Assembly (NCBI GenBank): GCA_022539475.1
Contig: VCMS01000249.1
Coordinates: 17,416-81,415 of the forward strand
Length of the DNA: 64,000 bases
Source of the DNA: Gracilaria domingensis
Taxonomy: Eukaryota > Rhodophyta > Florideophyceae > Gracilariales > Gracilariaceae
Direction: 5' to 3'
The notes below the pieces were generated by a model. It did no database searches. It saw only the letters and a list, made by a program, of their open reading frames with translations, and had not been told where the DNA came from. Both the position numbers and the translations under genes were made by a program. Shown piece by piece: positions 53,151 to 64,000 of this stretch (its first letter is position 1; every line of letters begins with the position of its first letter).

Positions 53151-53287
53151 GAGAACTGATGCTCAGTATAATGAAGACTAATGATGGAAATAATAGATCG
53201 CAGCGATTGATTACTTGACACTCTTCCTGTTTCGCGCTTCTCGGTAAACGTTTGTCATGAATAAGATTTGCGGTTTCGTGCTGCTGA

Positions 53288-53313
53288 TACAAGGGTACGA
53301 CGATACCCTTGTA
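53288..53313. repeat. 10-bp perfect inverted repeat
   Basis: tacaagggta and its complement flank 6 nt (cgacga). Short; listed because it adds to the foldbacks in this region. Confidence 0.8.
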
Positions 53314-53797
53314 CCTAGCAGACGGGATGTGGTAGTTGGGAACTTTCAAATAGCACCGCTCAGAGCTACACGTAGCCGAGGGAGCAGTATGAGGGCGACG
53401 CGTCACTCAGGTACGCACCTCAGGAATGTACACGTATATGTTTGGTCATGCTTCACTCGCTGTGCCTCTGCATTGGATCCCCTGCATTGGACAGGGGACT
53501 GAAAACGCCATTTTGGTGATGGCGTCGGCGGTTACAGCCAAACGGGGCAAAAACAGTAAAAATAAAGTTTGCTCTCGTAGAGTACCAGTCCAATTGGACG
53601 AAGAAGCACTAGCCAAATATAAGCTTACGTAGACAGAGTGCGGCAGAAGCCAAACAACAAGAGCACGAACACAAGAAGAGAAGAGGGGTACCAAACGATA
53701 GACGAAAAGATAAGGAAGAACAAACAAGGATGATATATGTAATGAGATATGAATAGAAATGTGTCACAACTGAACAATGAAAAGAGAAACATGTGCT

Positions 53798-54228
53798 CTA
53801 AAAGATAGTATTGTTCTTCTTTCTAAGTGTCGCACGATGACGGCGGCTCCTGTAGTGGACGCGCAGATCGTGGGCTTCAGAGAACCGGATGTCGCAAGCC
53901 TTGCAGTGGATGTCCAGCTCGGTGTAGTTTGCACTGCGCAAAGCTCTGCGATGGCGACGGCCGGCTTGATGGACTTCAAGCTGACGCTCGCTCTGGACCT
54001 TGATGTCACAGACACGACAGCGTTTGAAGATTCGCTTACGCGGCGGAGGGTTACGACGGCGCTTCTCCTTCTGAGTGGCTACGCGAAAGATGTGGCGCTC
54101 GCGCGGCCCGTCAAGAGGCTGCACAGCCGACTTCTTTATCTGCCGAACGGGATCGGGGACTTCTTCCAGACGCTCGTCCGGGTCAACCACGGACGAGTAC
54201 TGGCTGGATGAGACGAAAGACGTTGGCA
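53798..54228 (-). CDS. Protein with two U1/matrin-type C2H2 zinc fingers
   Basis: Two fingers of the C-x2-C-x12-H-x5-H form lie near the C-terminus: CRVCDIKVQSERQLEVHQ with H...RRH, and CKACDIRFSEAHDLRVHY with RSRRH. These are typical of RNA-binding or dsRNA-binding (zf-met/JAZ) proteins. Upstream is a basic region (QKEKRRRNPPPRKRIFKR). The frame extends to 54292 but begins with TTG. A good donor (g|gtaagt, GT at 54296-54297) and an acceptor (AG at 54229-54230) suggest a 69-bp intron, leaving this as exon 2 with the first exon not identified. It ends with a clean stop. Confidence 0.72.
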
Positions 54229-55758
54229 CTTGATGTGAAACAAACAAGAAGTCAGTAGTCACACAAAATGCCAAAAGAGCAGCTGAGAACAACTTACCCT
54301 TGAACGATTGCCTCAGGGCCGTAGGTTAATGGTAACCTTACGCCGTATCACACAGTGTGTCTAGCAACAACAGGTGCAAAGCAACACTATGTGAGGAACG
54401 GAATCGCAACGCGAAAGGACCAGCGAAACCAGAGTCCAAGGCCGACAAGAGAAGCAAGGGAACAGATGCGGACAGGGAAGGCCCGCACAACGACGAAGGA
54501 ACGAAGGGAAGCAACAACAAAGACAACCGTGGCGCGTAGAAACGGGAAACGATGATAACGAGAACAACGACAACAAAGAGAATCACCGCGGAGAAGAGGG
54601 AGAGACGGGGAACCAAAAAGAACGGGCTTCGGGAAAGAGAGGCATGCCCGCACAAGGCTAACCCAACGGTACGGTAGTGCAGACGCTTTGCCGACTCACA
54701 CGAGACGCGCCCAGAGGAGGGGCTGTGTGAGTAGCAGGGAACGTAGTGGGCGGTGAGACCAAGCCGCCAAAGGGGGAGAGTGAGAGAGGTTGAGGATGGG
54801 GAGAAGAAGGTTGAGACGACAAAAGGGGAAAGAGATGAGGAGTGGAGGGTGGGAAGAGGTCGTCGAAAGGGAAGTGGTCTGGCCGGAGTTGAGTCGGAGG
54901 CGACTGCTCCGGCCCTTTTATGCACAACCGCGCCGTCGATTACAGGCGGGAATCGACGGTACGGTTGGCTTGGCCAATGGCTGCGTTGTATCTACCGTAC
55001 TAGCCTATAAGAGGCGTAGGTGGTAGATACTCTAAGCGCATATGCCGCCACAGGGGGCGCCTATGCAACGCAGTACACAGCGTAAAATACACGTGTATTT
55101 GCGCAAGCGCAGACGCCTCCCGTTGGTGACCACGAATTTGGCAATTGACAGCCGATGAGGTCGGGAGGTCAGCGTCGGAGCGCTCCCTGCCACTTAATTA
55201 GACAATCTCATGTCGCCCTGCTTGTAGTGCGGCGCCTCCTGGCCCCACGCAATGTAGATTCTGCGTAGAAAACTAACTAAATCTAAGATAGGATTAACTA
55301 CAATAAAGCATTTTTAAACTATATTCTGTATTCCCGCTGCGTTGGGCACAACGCAGCAGCGTGACTCGTACACTTGTCACGTGTACCGTTAGAGGGGCCA
55401 CAGGGACCGCGCATTGGAGACTCGAATTTGCCTCGAACCGTCACACTCGATTATCGACAAACTGCTGCAATGTAAATATCTATGTACGAAGGTACGTGTA
55501 GCTACTATGACTGTCAACTCATTCTTCTTTCTTGGCTACTCGGTTTGTCTAAGGCACCTTCATTGCGACACCAACACTGCTAGTCTAACAGCTAGGCGTT
55601 CATACTTACTCGCAAGCTCAGTCTTCCGTCACAACAAAAGTCACACGAGTACCGCAATCATTCACATTGCATCTCGCATGCCCGAAAACCGATCATTCTG
55701 TTGATCCGCAGTGATTCTTGGCCCTCCGATTGAGCTTCGCGCTTGTTCTCGTCCCACC
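54229..55758. other. Spacer with possible intron and C/T-biased ORFs
   Basis: 54229-54297 looks like an intron of the zinc-finger gene. 54338-54925 has long minus-strand Ser/Leu/Pro ORFs produced by base bias. 54925-55758 shows no gene. Confidence 0.4.
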
Positions 55759-57361
55759 ATGGCCACTTTCGTTACAATTGGGGTACTGTTAGTATCTACC
55801 GCTCCGTTGTTTGCGATGTGGCTCGTCACATTGCAGCGTCGATGCCACTTGCTTGTCCTCTCCATTCTCTCCGCGTTCACATGGTGCATTGCCATGATGC
55901 TAATTTCTGCGATTTGGCTCTCAATTCCTCCTCTCAAGAATATCTATCCCTATGTTCTGTTACTGGCTGTCACTGGGGAATGCGGGTAATCACTCGCACA
56001 ATGAATTTTAACGTACTTGCTGTTTGCATATCCAAGTATGATGATCCATATATTAGAAAAGAAAACGTGCTGTAATGTAATTAGTTGCGCTCTTTTGATG
56101 ACAGTTATTTTGAAAACCTGCTTACAGTTTTCACAATTTGACTACAAGTGATTTCAGTATTTTGGCTACCTTACGGGTCTATTCAAGATCATACAGTACT
56201 TTTTGTATGCTCGCGAATGCCCAAAAGATAGCGCGAAGTGTCCGTTTGTCACTAAATGGAAGTCCATATATCGTGGCACTTCGTGAGTACTGACCTCTGC
56301 TATTTTGATAGTTGTTAGACATTTACGTGAGAAGTATGTAGAATAGCTAGATTTCTGTAATGGTTTTTTCGTTTCTTTTTTCCAAAAGTTTGAACAGGTG
56401 GTATATACCGCAAATATGCAATATATCGCGATCTTTCATCGCAAAAAGTAAATGATACGCATAAACATATTGTGTAATGACTTAAATAATCTATTCTACG
56501 TTATAATATCTTCTGTGTAAAGCATCAAATGTGTTTCAAAAGTCTCTAATGTCAATGATACGGCCTCTTCAACTTAAGTAGTATTTGTAAGTTATCAACA
56601 AGATCTTCGAAGATCTTGAATGAGAGCCGAGAACTTACTGCGCGCTGGCATTCTACTGCCAGTCTTGCCAAATTGAAATTGGATCAATGGTGTGTGTTGC
56701 AGCAATGAAAATTCAAATGGAATGAATTCCATCCGATCTTTTGCCAATTTTTGTCTTGGGCTGGTACAGTTCTGAAAAGAAGAAACTTTTTAATTTATTA
56801 AAACCTTTTTCTATTTTTGTCCAACTTCTTCAATGCCCGCATCTCCCTGCCCAAGAGCTGGCTCGGTTTGCTCCCAGCTGCAGTTTTCGAACGGTTCTCA
56901 ATTTTGGCCAAAACGTTCAGGCTTTCATTCGTCCTGGTGTGAAGAACGACTTTCAAACGAGCGTCTCTGTCGGGGCTGGTTTCGGATTCATGTCCCTCGC
57001 TGTCAACTTTTACTTCGTTGTCGCTAGCGAATTGGCAGATGACACCTCTTTATGTATGAACAAATGCGACATTAACTACTTCGTTGCTGGTTCGGGCTTT
57101 GCACTTGCCTTTTACATTCTACATTTCCTTGTAGCCATTACTGTGTGATCGTCTTACTTCAAAGAAAAAGAGTGGCTTCTTAGTGTTTGTGGCTACGCTT
57201 TGCATCTCGTCGCTTCGGAAGCTACTCTCATCAACAGGCGCCAGAATGTTTGCCAATGGGGCTTCATTTTAGTCTGGGTCCTTGTCACTTTAACTTTCTC
57301 TTTCGCTGTCTACCTCACCAAAATCAGATTTCGTACTGCCGCAGAAACAAAAAACACTTAA
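55759..57361 (+). CDS. APH1: APH-1 subunit of γ-secretase, two exons, one in-frame TGA
   Basis: Exon 1 (55759-55985) starts in a strong context (accatgg) and encodes two membrane helices. A GT at 55986 and AG at 56882-56883 give an 898-bp intron that keeps the frame. Exon 2 (56884-57361) continues VSVGAGFGFMSLAVNFYFVV, the conserved GxxxG-type helix, then INYFVAGSGFALAFYILHFL and LLSVCGYALHLVASEATLIN. These carry the two conserved APH-1 histidines (ILH and ALH). The last helix and the basic tail follow. APH-1 is a seven-helix scaffold of γ-secretase together with presenilin, nicastrin and PEN-2. A TGA at 57146-57148 (between AITV and SSYFKEKEW) interrupts exon 2 with no frame change. The exon borders are my prediction. 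Confidence 0.82.
56599..56618. repeat. 20-bp perfect palindrome in APH-1 intron
   Basis: caagatcttcgaagatcttg reads identically on both strands. It lies within the predicted intron, 265 bp before the acceptor. It could be a dimeric protein-binding site. Confidence 0.85.
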
Positions 57362-58198
57362 TTCTGTTTGTATCAGAACATGTTTCTGTCATCCCCGTAT
57401 CTAATTCTGTCCATGCGAACATTCGAGAGCACGCATTAACAAGAAAACTGCGTTGTGTGTCAGTTAATGCAACTCTGGCAAACATGCGCCTCTTCTTAAC
57501 TGTACTTACGGTGCCTCAGAATGACTCTGCAATTTGTAATTGCTTCTTGTACCAATGTACATGCGCTCGAAGGTTGTGTTAATACAAGAAATGTTGCGGA
57601 TTCCACTCTCTCTATGCGAATGGTTTCGCCTAAGTTATGACAGTACTATCGTCATCTTGCTTACCGAGAACATCTTCCCCGACAGCGAACAATGCTTCCA
57701 GATCGGCAAGAAGAGATCCACCGCCAACAGGAGGTGAGGAATACCAAACTCTGTACAAAGATTTGCTGAAAGTGTCACCTGGATCGTGCTTAAGAAGAAA
57801 AACCTGCATCACACCTTCTTCTGACTCCACTGCACGCAGAGAAGCTCGTTGGTTAGGTGACTTTCTTCAGTTACCGCTGTTCGGAAGAATTGATATTCAA
57901 TTACGGCTGTTCGTGTACAACTCTACAAGGAAAAAGGCTGTCTATTTCGGCCAGAACATAGTGTGCGTGGATTCACTTTCGTTGATGCAAGGGAAACTTT
58001 CGGAGTTTAGCTTCCTCTGCTTCTCGTTCTTTATCAACTAAAGACATTTTCGAACTTGAGGTCAAAAGCCTCCTCGGGATCACCGGTTCACCTCGTACAC
58101 GTTGAGCTGCTCTTTCTACGTTACCAAACTCGTCACCTTCCTTTCTGCTAAAGCTTATTACAATCCTTCGTCTTGGAAATACGCCGAGATCTACTCAT
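57362..58198 (+). other. Spacer with an unknown ORF
   Basis: A plus frame at 57637-58041 (134 codons) contains TGGEEYQTLYKDLLKVSPGS and LGDFLQLPLFGRIDIQLRLF, which look protein-like, but I recognise no family. It could be an exon of an unknown gene. Confidence 0.3.
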
Positions 58199-59674
58199 GA
58201 TTTGGAACACAGTGCTTCTACTGGAGTAGCTTTTGGAACCGAAGTGGCAGGATTTGATGAAGAATTGTACGGTTCTTCGCGGCCGCTTCGAAACCGCAAG
58301 GGCTATGTTTCGTCCACAAACCCTTCGGAAATGGAGGCAGATAAGGAATAGAAACATGAACTGGGAGCAGCGTTCTTGACCTTAAAAAAGGCAACAGCTG
58401 CTAGTATCACTGCACCTAAGTATCTCATTGCGGAACCGAAGTGGCGTCAGCGAAGTTGAAGTCGCAGGAGTCATTTAAGCCGTACATGCCAAAGGCAATA
58501 GATGAGCAGCAGAATTCGTATCTCGCTCGAGGTCGAAAACGAGTTCTGTCACCCTTCAGAGCGTAACATGCTGCAAACAGAGCGAAGCAAACGACCGTTG
58601 CGAAGCAGTCGATCTCCGACGTGGAACAACCCAGCGAGAGCGCCGAAGTGCCAGTTAGCTAGAACCGGCCGCCACGACCGAATGTCAATCTTTCGGAGGC
58701 TACTCCTACATCTCGTTCAAAGCGGCGGCGGCGCTGGGATTTAGTTGCAGACACTGCTACAACTGATACAAAAATAATTGCAGAGGGCACGCCCATGCCT
58801 CTGAATGCGACTCCTGTACCAGATAACTTGCCTCCTTTTGTTCCCCAAACTTTGTCGAAACCGACAGTTCTAACCCACTCAAGATGGGATGCCCCAGTAC
58901 CGACATCAACCGCCGCATCCCGTTCTTCGAGATGGGATGCCACACCTGCCAGCATGTCAATATCGCAAGTGACAAAGAAATCGCGATGGGATGAAACACC
59001 ATTAGTACAAGCCGCTGCGGTTGCGGGAGCTACACCATCGGCTCGAGCAGGATCAGCCGCGCTAAGCACGCCCTTGCTCCAAAGTGGCTCTCCGGACGCT
59101 GTTAACTTATCTAGATGGCAGGGAGATGTTGAAATGCGAAATCGGCGTCTAACTGCTGAAGAGGTAGATGGACTACTATTATCTGCAGGGTACACTATTT
59201 GTGAACCTCCGGACTCATATAAACCTGTAGAAACTCCAGCTCGATTACTGATAAAGACCTCTGCAGTTCCTCAGACATCTTTTTTACAGTCTTCCGACTG
59301 AAAATGGATTCGCTGGAGAAACACTGAGGATTCCAGTGGAAATGTCAGATGCACTCAAGAGTATTGATCTGAAGCCCGAGAATTATAAGAATTTTGCGAA
59401 GGTGCTTGATAAGAACTCTGAAGATGAGGTGCCTTCTGAGGAACAAGTTGAGCGAAAGGACATGCGGCTGCTCTTGAAATTTAAGAATAATACGGCTAAC
59501 GTCAGAAAGGTAGCTATGCGACAAATATCCGAGAAGGCTCGCGATTTCGGTGCCAAACCTCTTCTGAAACAGATTTTGCCACTTCTAATGTCACCGACCT
59601 TGGAACACCAGGAGAGGCATCTGTATGTGAAAGTGATCGATCGCATACTTTACAGGTTACTGTGGAGACACTGA
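58199..59674 (+). pseudogene. SF3B1: SF3B1 (U2 snRNP SF3b155) N-terminal part, broken
   Basis: Matches the N-terminus of splicing factor SF3B1 in order: FDEELYGSSRPL...GYVSST (family YDQEIYGGS...GYVTSI), IDEQQNSYLARGRKRVLSP, then RRRRWDLVADTATTD, three SRWD(A/E)(T/P) repeats, EEVDGLLLSAGYTICEPPDSY-type linker, and [20 protein letters not shown] with [23 protein letters not shown]. In-frame stops lie at 58349-58351 (TAG), 58564-58566 (TAA) and 58660-58662 (TAG). The frame changes near 58450 and 59297 (one extra g). Homology ends at about 59660 (aca|gttac could be a splice donor), and a Copia LTR starts at 59692. The HEAT-repeat body (over 900 residues) is absent. It may be a pseudogene fragment or a gene disrupted by the retroelement. 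Confidence 0.85.
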
Positions 59675-59691
59675 AACGTCTGTGAAGCGCA

Positions 59692-59991
59692 TGTTGCTCA
59701 AGGACGTTGCAGTCTGGTTAAACTGCAACGTCCGCATGGAGCAACATGGTGCAAGACGTTGCACTGCACACTGGTGCAGTGGTTGGCAGTGACAAGTCAG
59801 CAGAGCGTTCCAAACGGGCTGCTCTCTAATTAGAAGAAGAGCGAGCACGGAAAATACAAACATTAGTTGTAGTCTGTGACTTAGTTGCTGGAAGCTAGTG
59901 AAAGATAAAAGGGTAGCTCGAACAAGTAAACAGCGGATCGAGGAGTCGATCCAACTCCTTGTGAGACCAATCTACGTAACCCCACACAACA
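59692..59991 (+). repeat. 5' LTR of right-hand Copia element
   Basis: Runs from tgttgctcaagg to cccacacaaca. Its first 50 bp fold on themselves: tgttgctc and ggacgttgcagt pair with actgcaacgtcc and gagcaaca. A short unique region and a ggatcgaggagtcgatcc hairpin follow. Confidence 0.85.
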
Positions 59992-60004
59992 GGTTATCGG
60001 GCTT
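59992..60004 (+). other. Primer binding site of right-hand Copia element
   Basis: ggttatcgggctt directly follows the LTR. It resembles the initiator-Met half-tRNA primer site ggttatgggccc but has a C after ggttat and diverges afterwards, so either the site has mutated or another tRNA fragment is used. Confidence 0.6.
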
Positions 60005-60143
60005 ACTACGAACTACTGTCGCGTGTTGCGGTTCTTTTTTTTTCTTTCTCTAGTGCGTTTGAGGCTACCGCATCGTCATGGACGACACCTTTGTCGACGT
60101 TGCGAAGCTTCGCATTCCGCTTTTAAAGGCGCATAACTAATTC

Positions 60144-61124
60144 ATGCGGTCGCACAAAATGGAGCTGGTGTTGCGCTCCGAAGGCGTGTGGCCTCTGGTC
60201 ACTGGCGCTGATCGTAAACCGGAGGACGAAGACGCTGTAGAGAAGTTCGAAAAAAAGAAGGATATTGCTCTGACCTGCATACTCCTCTCCGTACATGAAT
60301 CCTGTGTGGCATCGGTGATGACAATACGGGACCCGGCAAAGATATGGAAGACGCTAAAGTCGAACTTCGAAATGGTATCGCAGGCGAGCATAGATGCGCT
60401 ACTGGAACAGTATCAGGATATGAAGATGACAACGGATGAACGTGTGCTTGACTACACCAATCGACTTACAGTCATCGAGATGAAGCTGAATAGTATCGGA
60501 CACACTCTGTCTGATGCCGAAAGGCTTAGAGCGATCCTGAGGGGCCTCACAAACGACTTTGATGTGACACCTGAAGTCATAAATCAGACTGGAACTACTC
60601 TGAAGGACGCCGTACCGCGCTTGATCGCCCGTGAGGGGCAGTTGTTGAAGGACAGTCGGTCCTCTAGATCCACTTCGGGACATGTGAGAGCACTACAGGC
60701 GCGTACGAAGAAGACTTCGGAAGACCGGAAATGCTTCTTTTGTAACAAGAAAGGTCACATCAAGAAGAACTGCTGGGACAATCCTCGTAGTAAGAGTTAC
60801 AAAGGAAAGAAGAACGGCCATGAAGAGAAGCATTCGGATTGTGGAAATGGAAACGATGGTGTGGCCGGGATCGTCGCTGCACTGGTAGTGGTTGCTTTTG
60901 AAGATGAAGAGGCACCAGTGATGGAAACGCTTGATGTATCTGACGCGAATGGATGTCGAGAGAACATCGTATTGAAGGAAGCCGGATACATTGCAAATCA
61001 CCGAGTTCATGAGGGACAGGAGTTCTCATGGTACTTGGACTCAGGTGCATCGAAACACATGATAAAAGCCAGAGCTACTTCGTTCATGGCGTCCATTCCT
61101 CCACGAAGAAGACCGTATCAGTAG
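60144..61124 (+). pseudogene. Copia gag and start of protease
   Basis: From ATG 60144. UBN2-type gag (KMELVLRSEGVWPLV; KIWKTLKSNFE; LDYTNRLTVIEMKLNSIG), then the zinc knuckle CFFCNKKGHIKKNC, and the protease start FSWYLDSGASKHM. A frame change near 61065 moves the protease on into the next ORF. Confidence 0.9.
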
Positions 61125-62599
61125 GAAACGGTGCAAAGCTACGAGTGAATGGACAGGGTAGTGTAGAATGTTGGATTCGTGCAACAGAAGGTCAACGCGA
61201 GAAGATTGTTCTTAACGACGTGCTCTACGTGCCGGAGCTTATCTGTAATCTGCTGTCCGTGAGCTCTATTCGTCGTCACGGATACATGACGGGGTTCATG
61301 TCTGACAATGAAGGATCAGGGATCACCGTAATTGTGGACCAGAGTAGCCTGAGGATTCTGACAATAGGGAAGGAACTCGATGAAGGACTGTACGAAATCA
61401 AGCTTGCTCCATCTGACAACCGAGAAATTAACGTTTTGATTGCGCAGGACGGAGAAAACTATGCGCTAACCTGGCATAGACGTCTCGGCCACGCAAGCTT
61501 AGACTACATTCGGAAGACTCTGCGAATCATCAACGGCGTACGACAGGTACCGATACACGACTTCGGACACTGCGAATCGTGTGCGGAAGGCAAAGCCACT
61601 CGAGCACCGCGGAAGCCAAGCGATGCATCGAAGAAGAACATGGAGGTTCTTGACCTTGTCCACTCAGACGTCATGGGACCCATGAATGTTGAGAGCTTGT
61701 CAAAGGCGAAGTACACGGTGACGATTTATGACGACAAGACTCGTCTGTCAGCAGTGCGGTTCACACGAACACGGGCGCAAGTAGGAGACCGAATCAAGGA
61801 CATGATCACCTTGTTTGAGACTCAGTCTGGACCAGAGCTGAAGCGGTTCAGGTTTGACAACGCTGGCGAGTATTTGTCCGGTGCAATGCAGAACTGGTTG
61901 AACAGCAAAGAAGTGTTCATGGAACCGAGTCCGGCATACAGCCCTGAGTCCAACGGAAAGGCGGAGAGACTCAATCGTACACTGAATAAAAAGGCTCGAA
62001 CGATGTTACGGACGATTGAAGGGACACCACGCAGTCGCCAACTGTGAGCAGAAGCCGTAAAAACAGCGAACTACATCCGGAACCGCACATTCGTTCGGCG
62101 CGAAGGGGAGCCTCACATGACTCAGATAGAGGCTTTCACTGGTATCAAGCCTAATCTAGCGCACTTTTGAACCTTCGGGGCACAATGTTATGTACACATC
62201 CCGAGGGAGCGCCGTTAACGTAGTGCAAAGTACGATAAGCGTGCCATCAAGGGGATCCTTGTCGGGTATGAGAGGGGCAAGTGCTACAGTGTGTACATTC
62301 CGAACGAGAACAAAGTGATTGTGTCTCAAGATGTCACATTCAATGAGAAGATGACTGGATGGAAGCCTGAATCTGAGAGTGAATCTTTCCCTGGACCAGA
62401 GAAAGTCTACCTCAGTGATTTAGACCACTGTGAAGAGGATCATGAAGTGCAGATGGATGTGAAGCAAGAAGATATGGCTGGAAAGGAAGCAAAGAAGCAG
62501 GACGATCAGAAGCAGGAAGATTTAGTGGATGATGAAGTGAAGGAAGAAGAAGAGTTTGTGGACGCACAAGTGGAGTATTCCTACACCCGGAGCTTGTGA
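61065..62599 (+). pseudogene. Copia protease end and integrase; one frame, three stops
   Basis: YFVHGVHSSTKKTVSVGNGA is the protease; ICNLLSVSSIRRHGY its end. LTWHRRLGHASLDYI ... CESCAEGKATRAP is the zinc region. HSDVMGPM, RFDNAGEYLS and YSPESNGKAERLN carry the integrase D, D and E. The same frame continues through TGA 62045-62047, TGA at about 62168 and TAA at about 62216 into RAIKGILVGYERGKCY and an acidic linker. The first TGA stands where the family has the Trp of LWAEAV. Confidence 0.9.
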
Positions 62600-64000
62600 C
62601 TCACTACCCAGATGAGCCAAGAAGGTCCAGTCGATCCCGCCAAGCACCCAATCGATACACACCAGACGCCACCATGGCATTACTCACCACTAGGGCCTTG
62701 GGGAACCCTGTGGGCGACAGTCCACTGACTGTTCGTGAAGCTCTGCAGGGAAACGACGCCGAAAACTGGCGAGCATCCATTTGTGAGGAGATGGATCATA
62801 TGGACCAGAGATCTGTATGGGAACTAGTTCCGCCTCCAGAGAACTGCCGACCTATCAGTAGCAGCTGGATTTTTCTCAAGAAGCGATATGAGACAGGCCA
62901 GATAGAGCGATACCGTGCACGATTGGTAGCTCGAGGCTTCTCACAGCATTCTGGACTAGATTATGAGGAACTGTTTCCCTTGTTGTGAAGTATGGTACAG
63001 TTAGAGCCGTACTATTGCACATGGTGGCCAATGATCTTGATGCTATTCAGTTTGATGTTAGAACTGCGTTCCTGTATGGTGATCTCACTGAAGACCTTTA
63101 CATGAAACAACCGGAAGGCTTCATAAATGAGCAATGTATGTAAGGATCACGTGTACAAGCTTAAGAAGGCCATTCATGGCCTCAAGAAGGCATTGCGCGC
63201 ATAGAGGGCCACGTTTAAGGCTATCATGAAAAAGATTGGATGCACTGTGTCTGAGAACGACCCTGGTCTCTTCCTTTATAACAGTGGTGAGGGACGGGTG
63301 ACCATTCTTGTGTACGTGGATGACGGTATCATTGTCGGCGGAGGCAGAGACATGTTGCTAGAATTTGTGAAGAAATTACAAGCCCATGTCGACCTTAGGG
63401 TCTACGATGAGCCACGAAAGTTTCTCGGGATGCTCATCGAACGTAGCGCTGACAGAAAGTCTTTCCGTCTACACAATCAACCGATGATAGAGCGCCTGGC
63501 TGCCCAGTTTCATGTACAGGATGGTGCCAAAGTTACCGTTACTCTCCAGAACACAACCTTGACAAAGGCGTCAGATGTTAATGAAGATGTTGAAAATCTC
63601 CCTTACAGAGAACTGGTAGGCTCTTTGCTGCCTCTGGCTAACACTGTGCGTCCTGACATCGCTTTTTCCGTCTCGTATCTCTCGCGCTTCATGCAGCAGT
63701 ACTCGCGCGAACACTAGAGTGCGGCTATGAATGTTCTCAAGTACCTTAGCACCACGAAAGATGCTAAGATTGTGTATCGTGCTGATGATACTGTTGGACT
63801 TGAAGAAACTTTAGATGCAGACTTTGCTGGCGATAGAGAGGACAGGAAGTCTACTAGTGGCTTCATCTTTAAGTATGCTGGAGGACCTATTTCGTGGAGA
63901 AGCAAGAAGCAGACTATTGTAGCGCAGTCTACTCTAGAAGCGGAATATGTTGCAATGTCCTTCGCTGTTCGAGAGGGAGTGTGGCTACGACGATTATTTA
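62596..64000 (+). pseudogene. Copia reverse transcriptase and RNase H, cut by window edge
   Basis: RT starts in 62596-62988 (SICEEMDHMDQRSVWELVPP ... YRARLVARGFSQHSGLDYEE), shifts frame to AIQFDVRTAFLYGDL, and continues in 63226-63717 (ILVYVDDGIIVG with YVDD; RPDIAFSVSYLSRFM). A TAG at 63715-63717 stands where most Copia have Trp (EHW.A). RNase H follows in the same frame (DADFAGDREDRKSTSGFIF; STLEAEYVAMS). Confidence 0.9.

Larger units (their letters stand above)
59692..64000 (+). mobile_element. Copia retrotransposon, right end outside window
   Basis: A 300-bp 5' LTR with TGTTG...CAACA ends, then a primer site, gag, protease, integrase, RT and the start of RNase H, all in Copia order. It runs off the right edge, so the 3' LTR and target duplication cannot be checked. 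Coding frames have several stops and shifts. Confidence 0.92.

Noticed and set aside
54338-54925. 195-codon minus-strand Leu/Ser-rich membrane protein
   Set aside because: Overlapping long ORFs in several frames reflect A/G strand bias; no conserved motif.
774-63717. A reassigned genetic code (TAA/TAG = Gln, TGA = Trp)
   Set aside because: All three stops occur in frame, but the intact genes (IST1, uL18, PIF at 5.8 kb, recombinase) use only standard Gln and Trp codons and end cleanly; true reassignment would show many more internal stops, and frameshifts also occur.

Overview
The window is eukaryotic nuclear DNA. It holds a γ-secretase APH-1 gene with an apparent GT-AG intron, an IST1/ESCRT-III protein, a Qc-type SNARE, an SF3B1 splicing-factor fragment, a TVP38/TMEM64 membrane protein and a mitochondrial-type ribosomal protein uL18. 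Most genes are intron-poor and GC is moderate with very GC-rich islands. The bacterial/plastid-type radical SAM fragment and the PIF/Harbinger plus tyrosine-recombinase load would fit an alga, perhaps a red alga. That assignment is only a guess; no organelle, rRNA or clean tRNA gene is present to fix it.

Layout. 0.8-2 kb: PIF/Harbinger transposase with one in-frame stop. 3.7-5.1 kb: Copia fragment (LTR end, primer site, gag, start of protease). 5.5-7.2 kb: palindrome cluster and an intact PIF/Harbinger transposase. 7.3-14.1 kb: host-like genes (IST1, radical SAM fragment, SNARE, uL18, TVP38/TMEM64, an unknown two-stop gene). 14.4-19.7 kb: hairpins, a C-rich minisatellite, decayed low-complexity genes and a RING-finger gene. 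19.8-22.4 kb: tyrosine recombinase and an unknown gene. 22.85-24.2 kb: a double-hairpin satellite enclosing three tandem tRNA-like units. 24.7-27.7 kb: two Copia pieces flanking a small gene. 28-34 kb: gene-poor. 33.96-47.79 kb: a nested retroelement cluster, in which a short-LTR Copia element (minus strand) is interrupted by a solo LTR and by an 8.2-kb Gypsy element, each with its own 5-bp target duplication. 50.3-51.2 kb: a diverged solo LTR. 53.8-59.7 kb: zinc-finger gene, APH-1 gene and the 5' half of an SF3B1 gene. 59.7-64 kb: a Copia element, cut by the window edge, that begins just after the SF3B1 homology ends.

The most striking global pattern is that many otherwise continuous reading frames are broken by one or two isolated in-frame stops with no change of frame. 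Affected are a PIF transposase, SNARE, TVP38/TMEM64, RING gene, unknown genes at 12.6-14.1 and 21.6-22.4 kb, APH-1, SF3B1 and Gypsy gag and pol. Where family conservation tells the original residue, it is often Trp, so a single transition explains the stop. Transition-biased decay, sequence error and stop readthrough all remain possible. Other genes (IST1, uL18, one PIF transposase, the recombinase) are intact, which argues against a reassigned genetic code.
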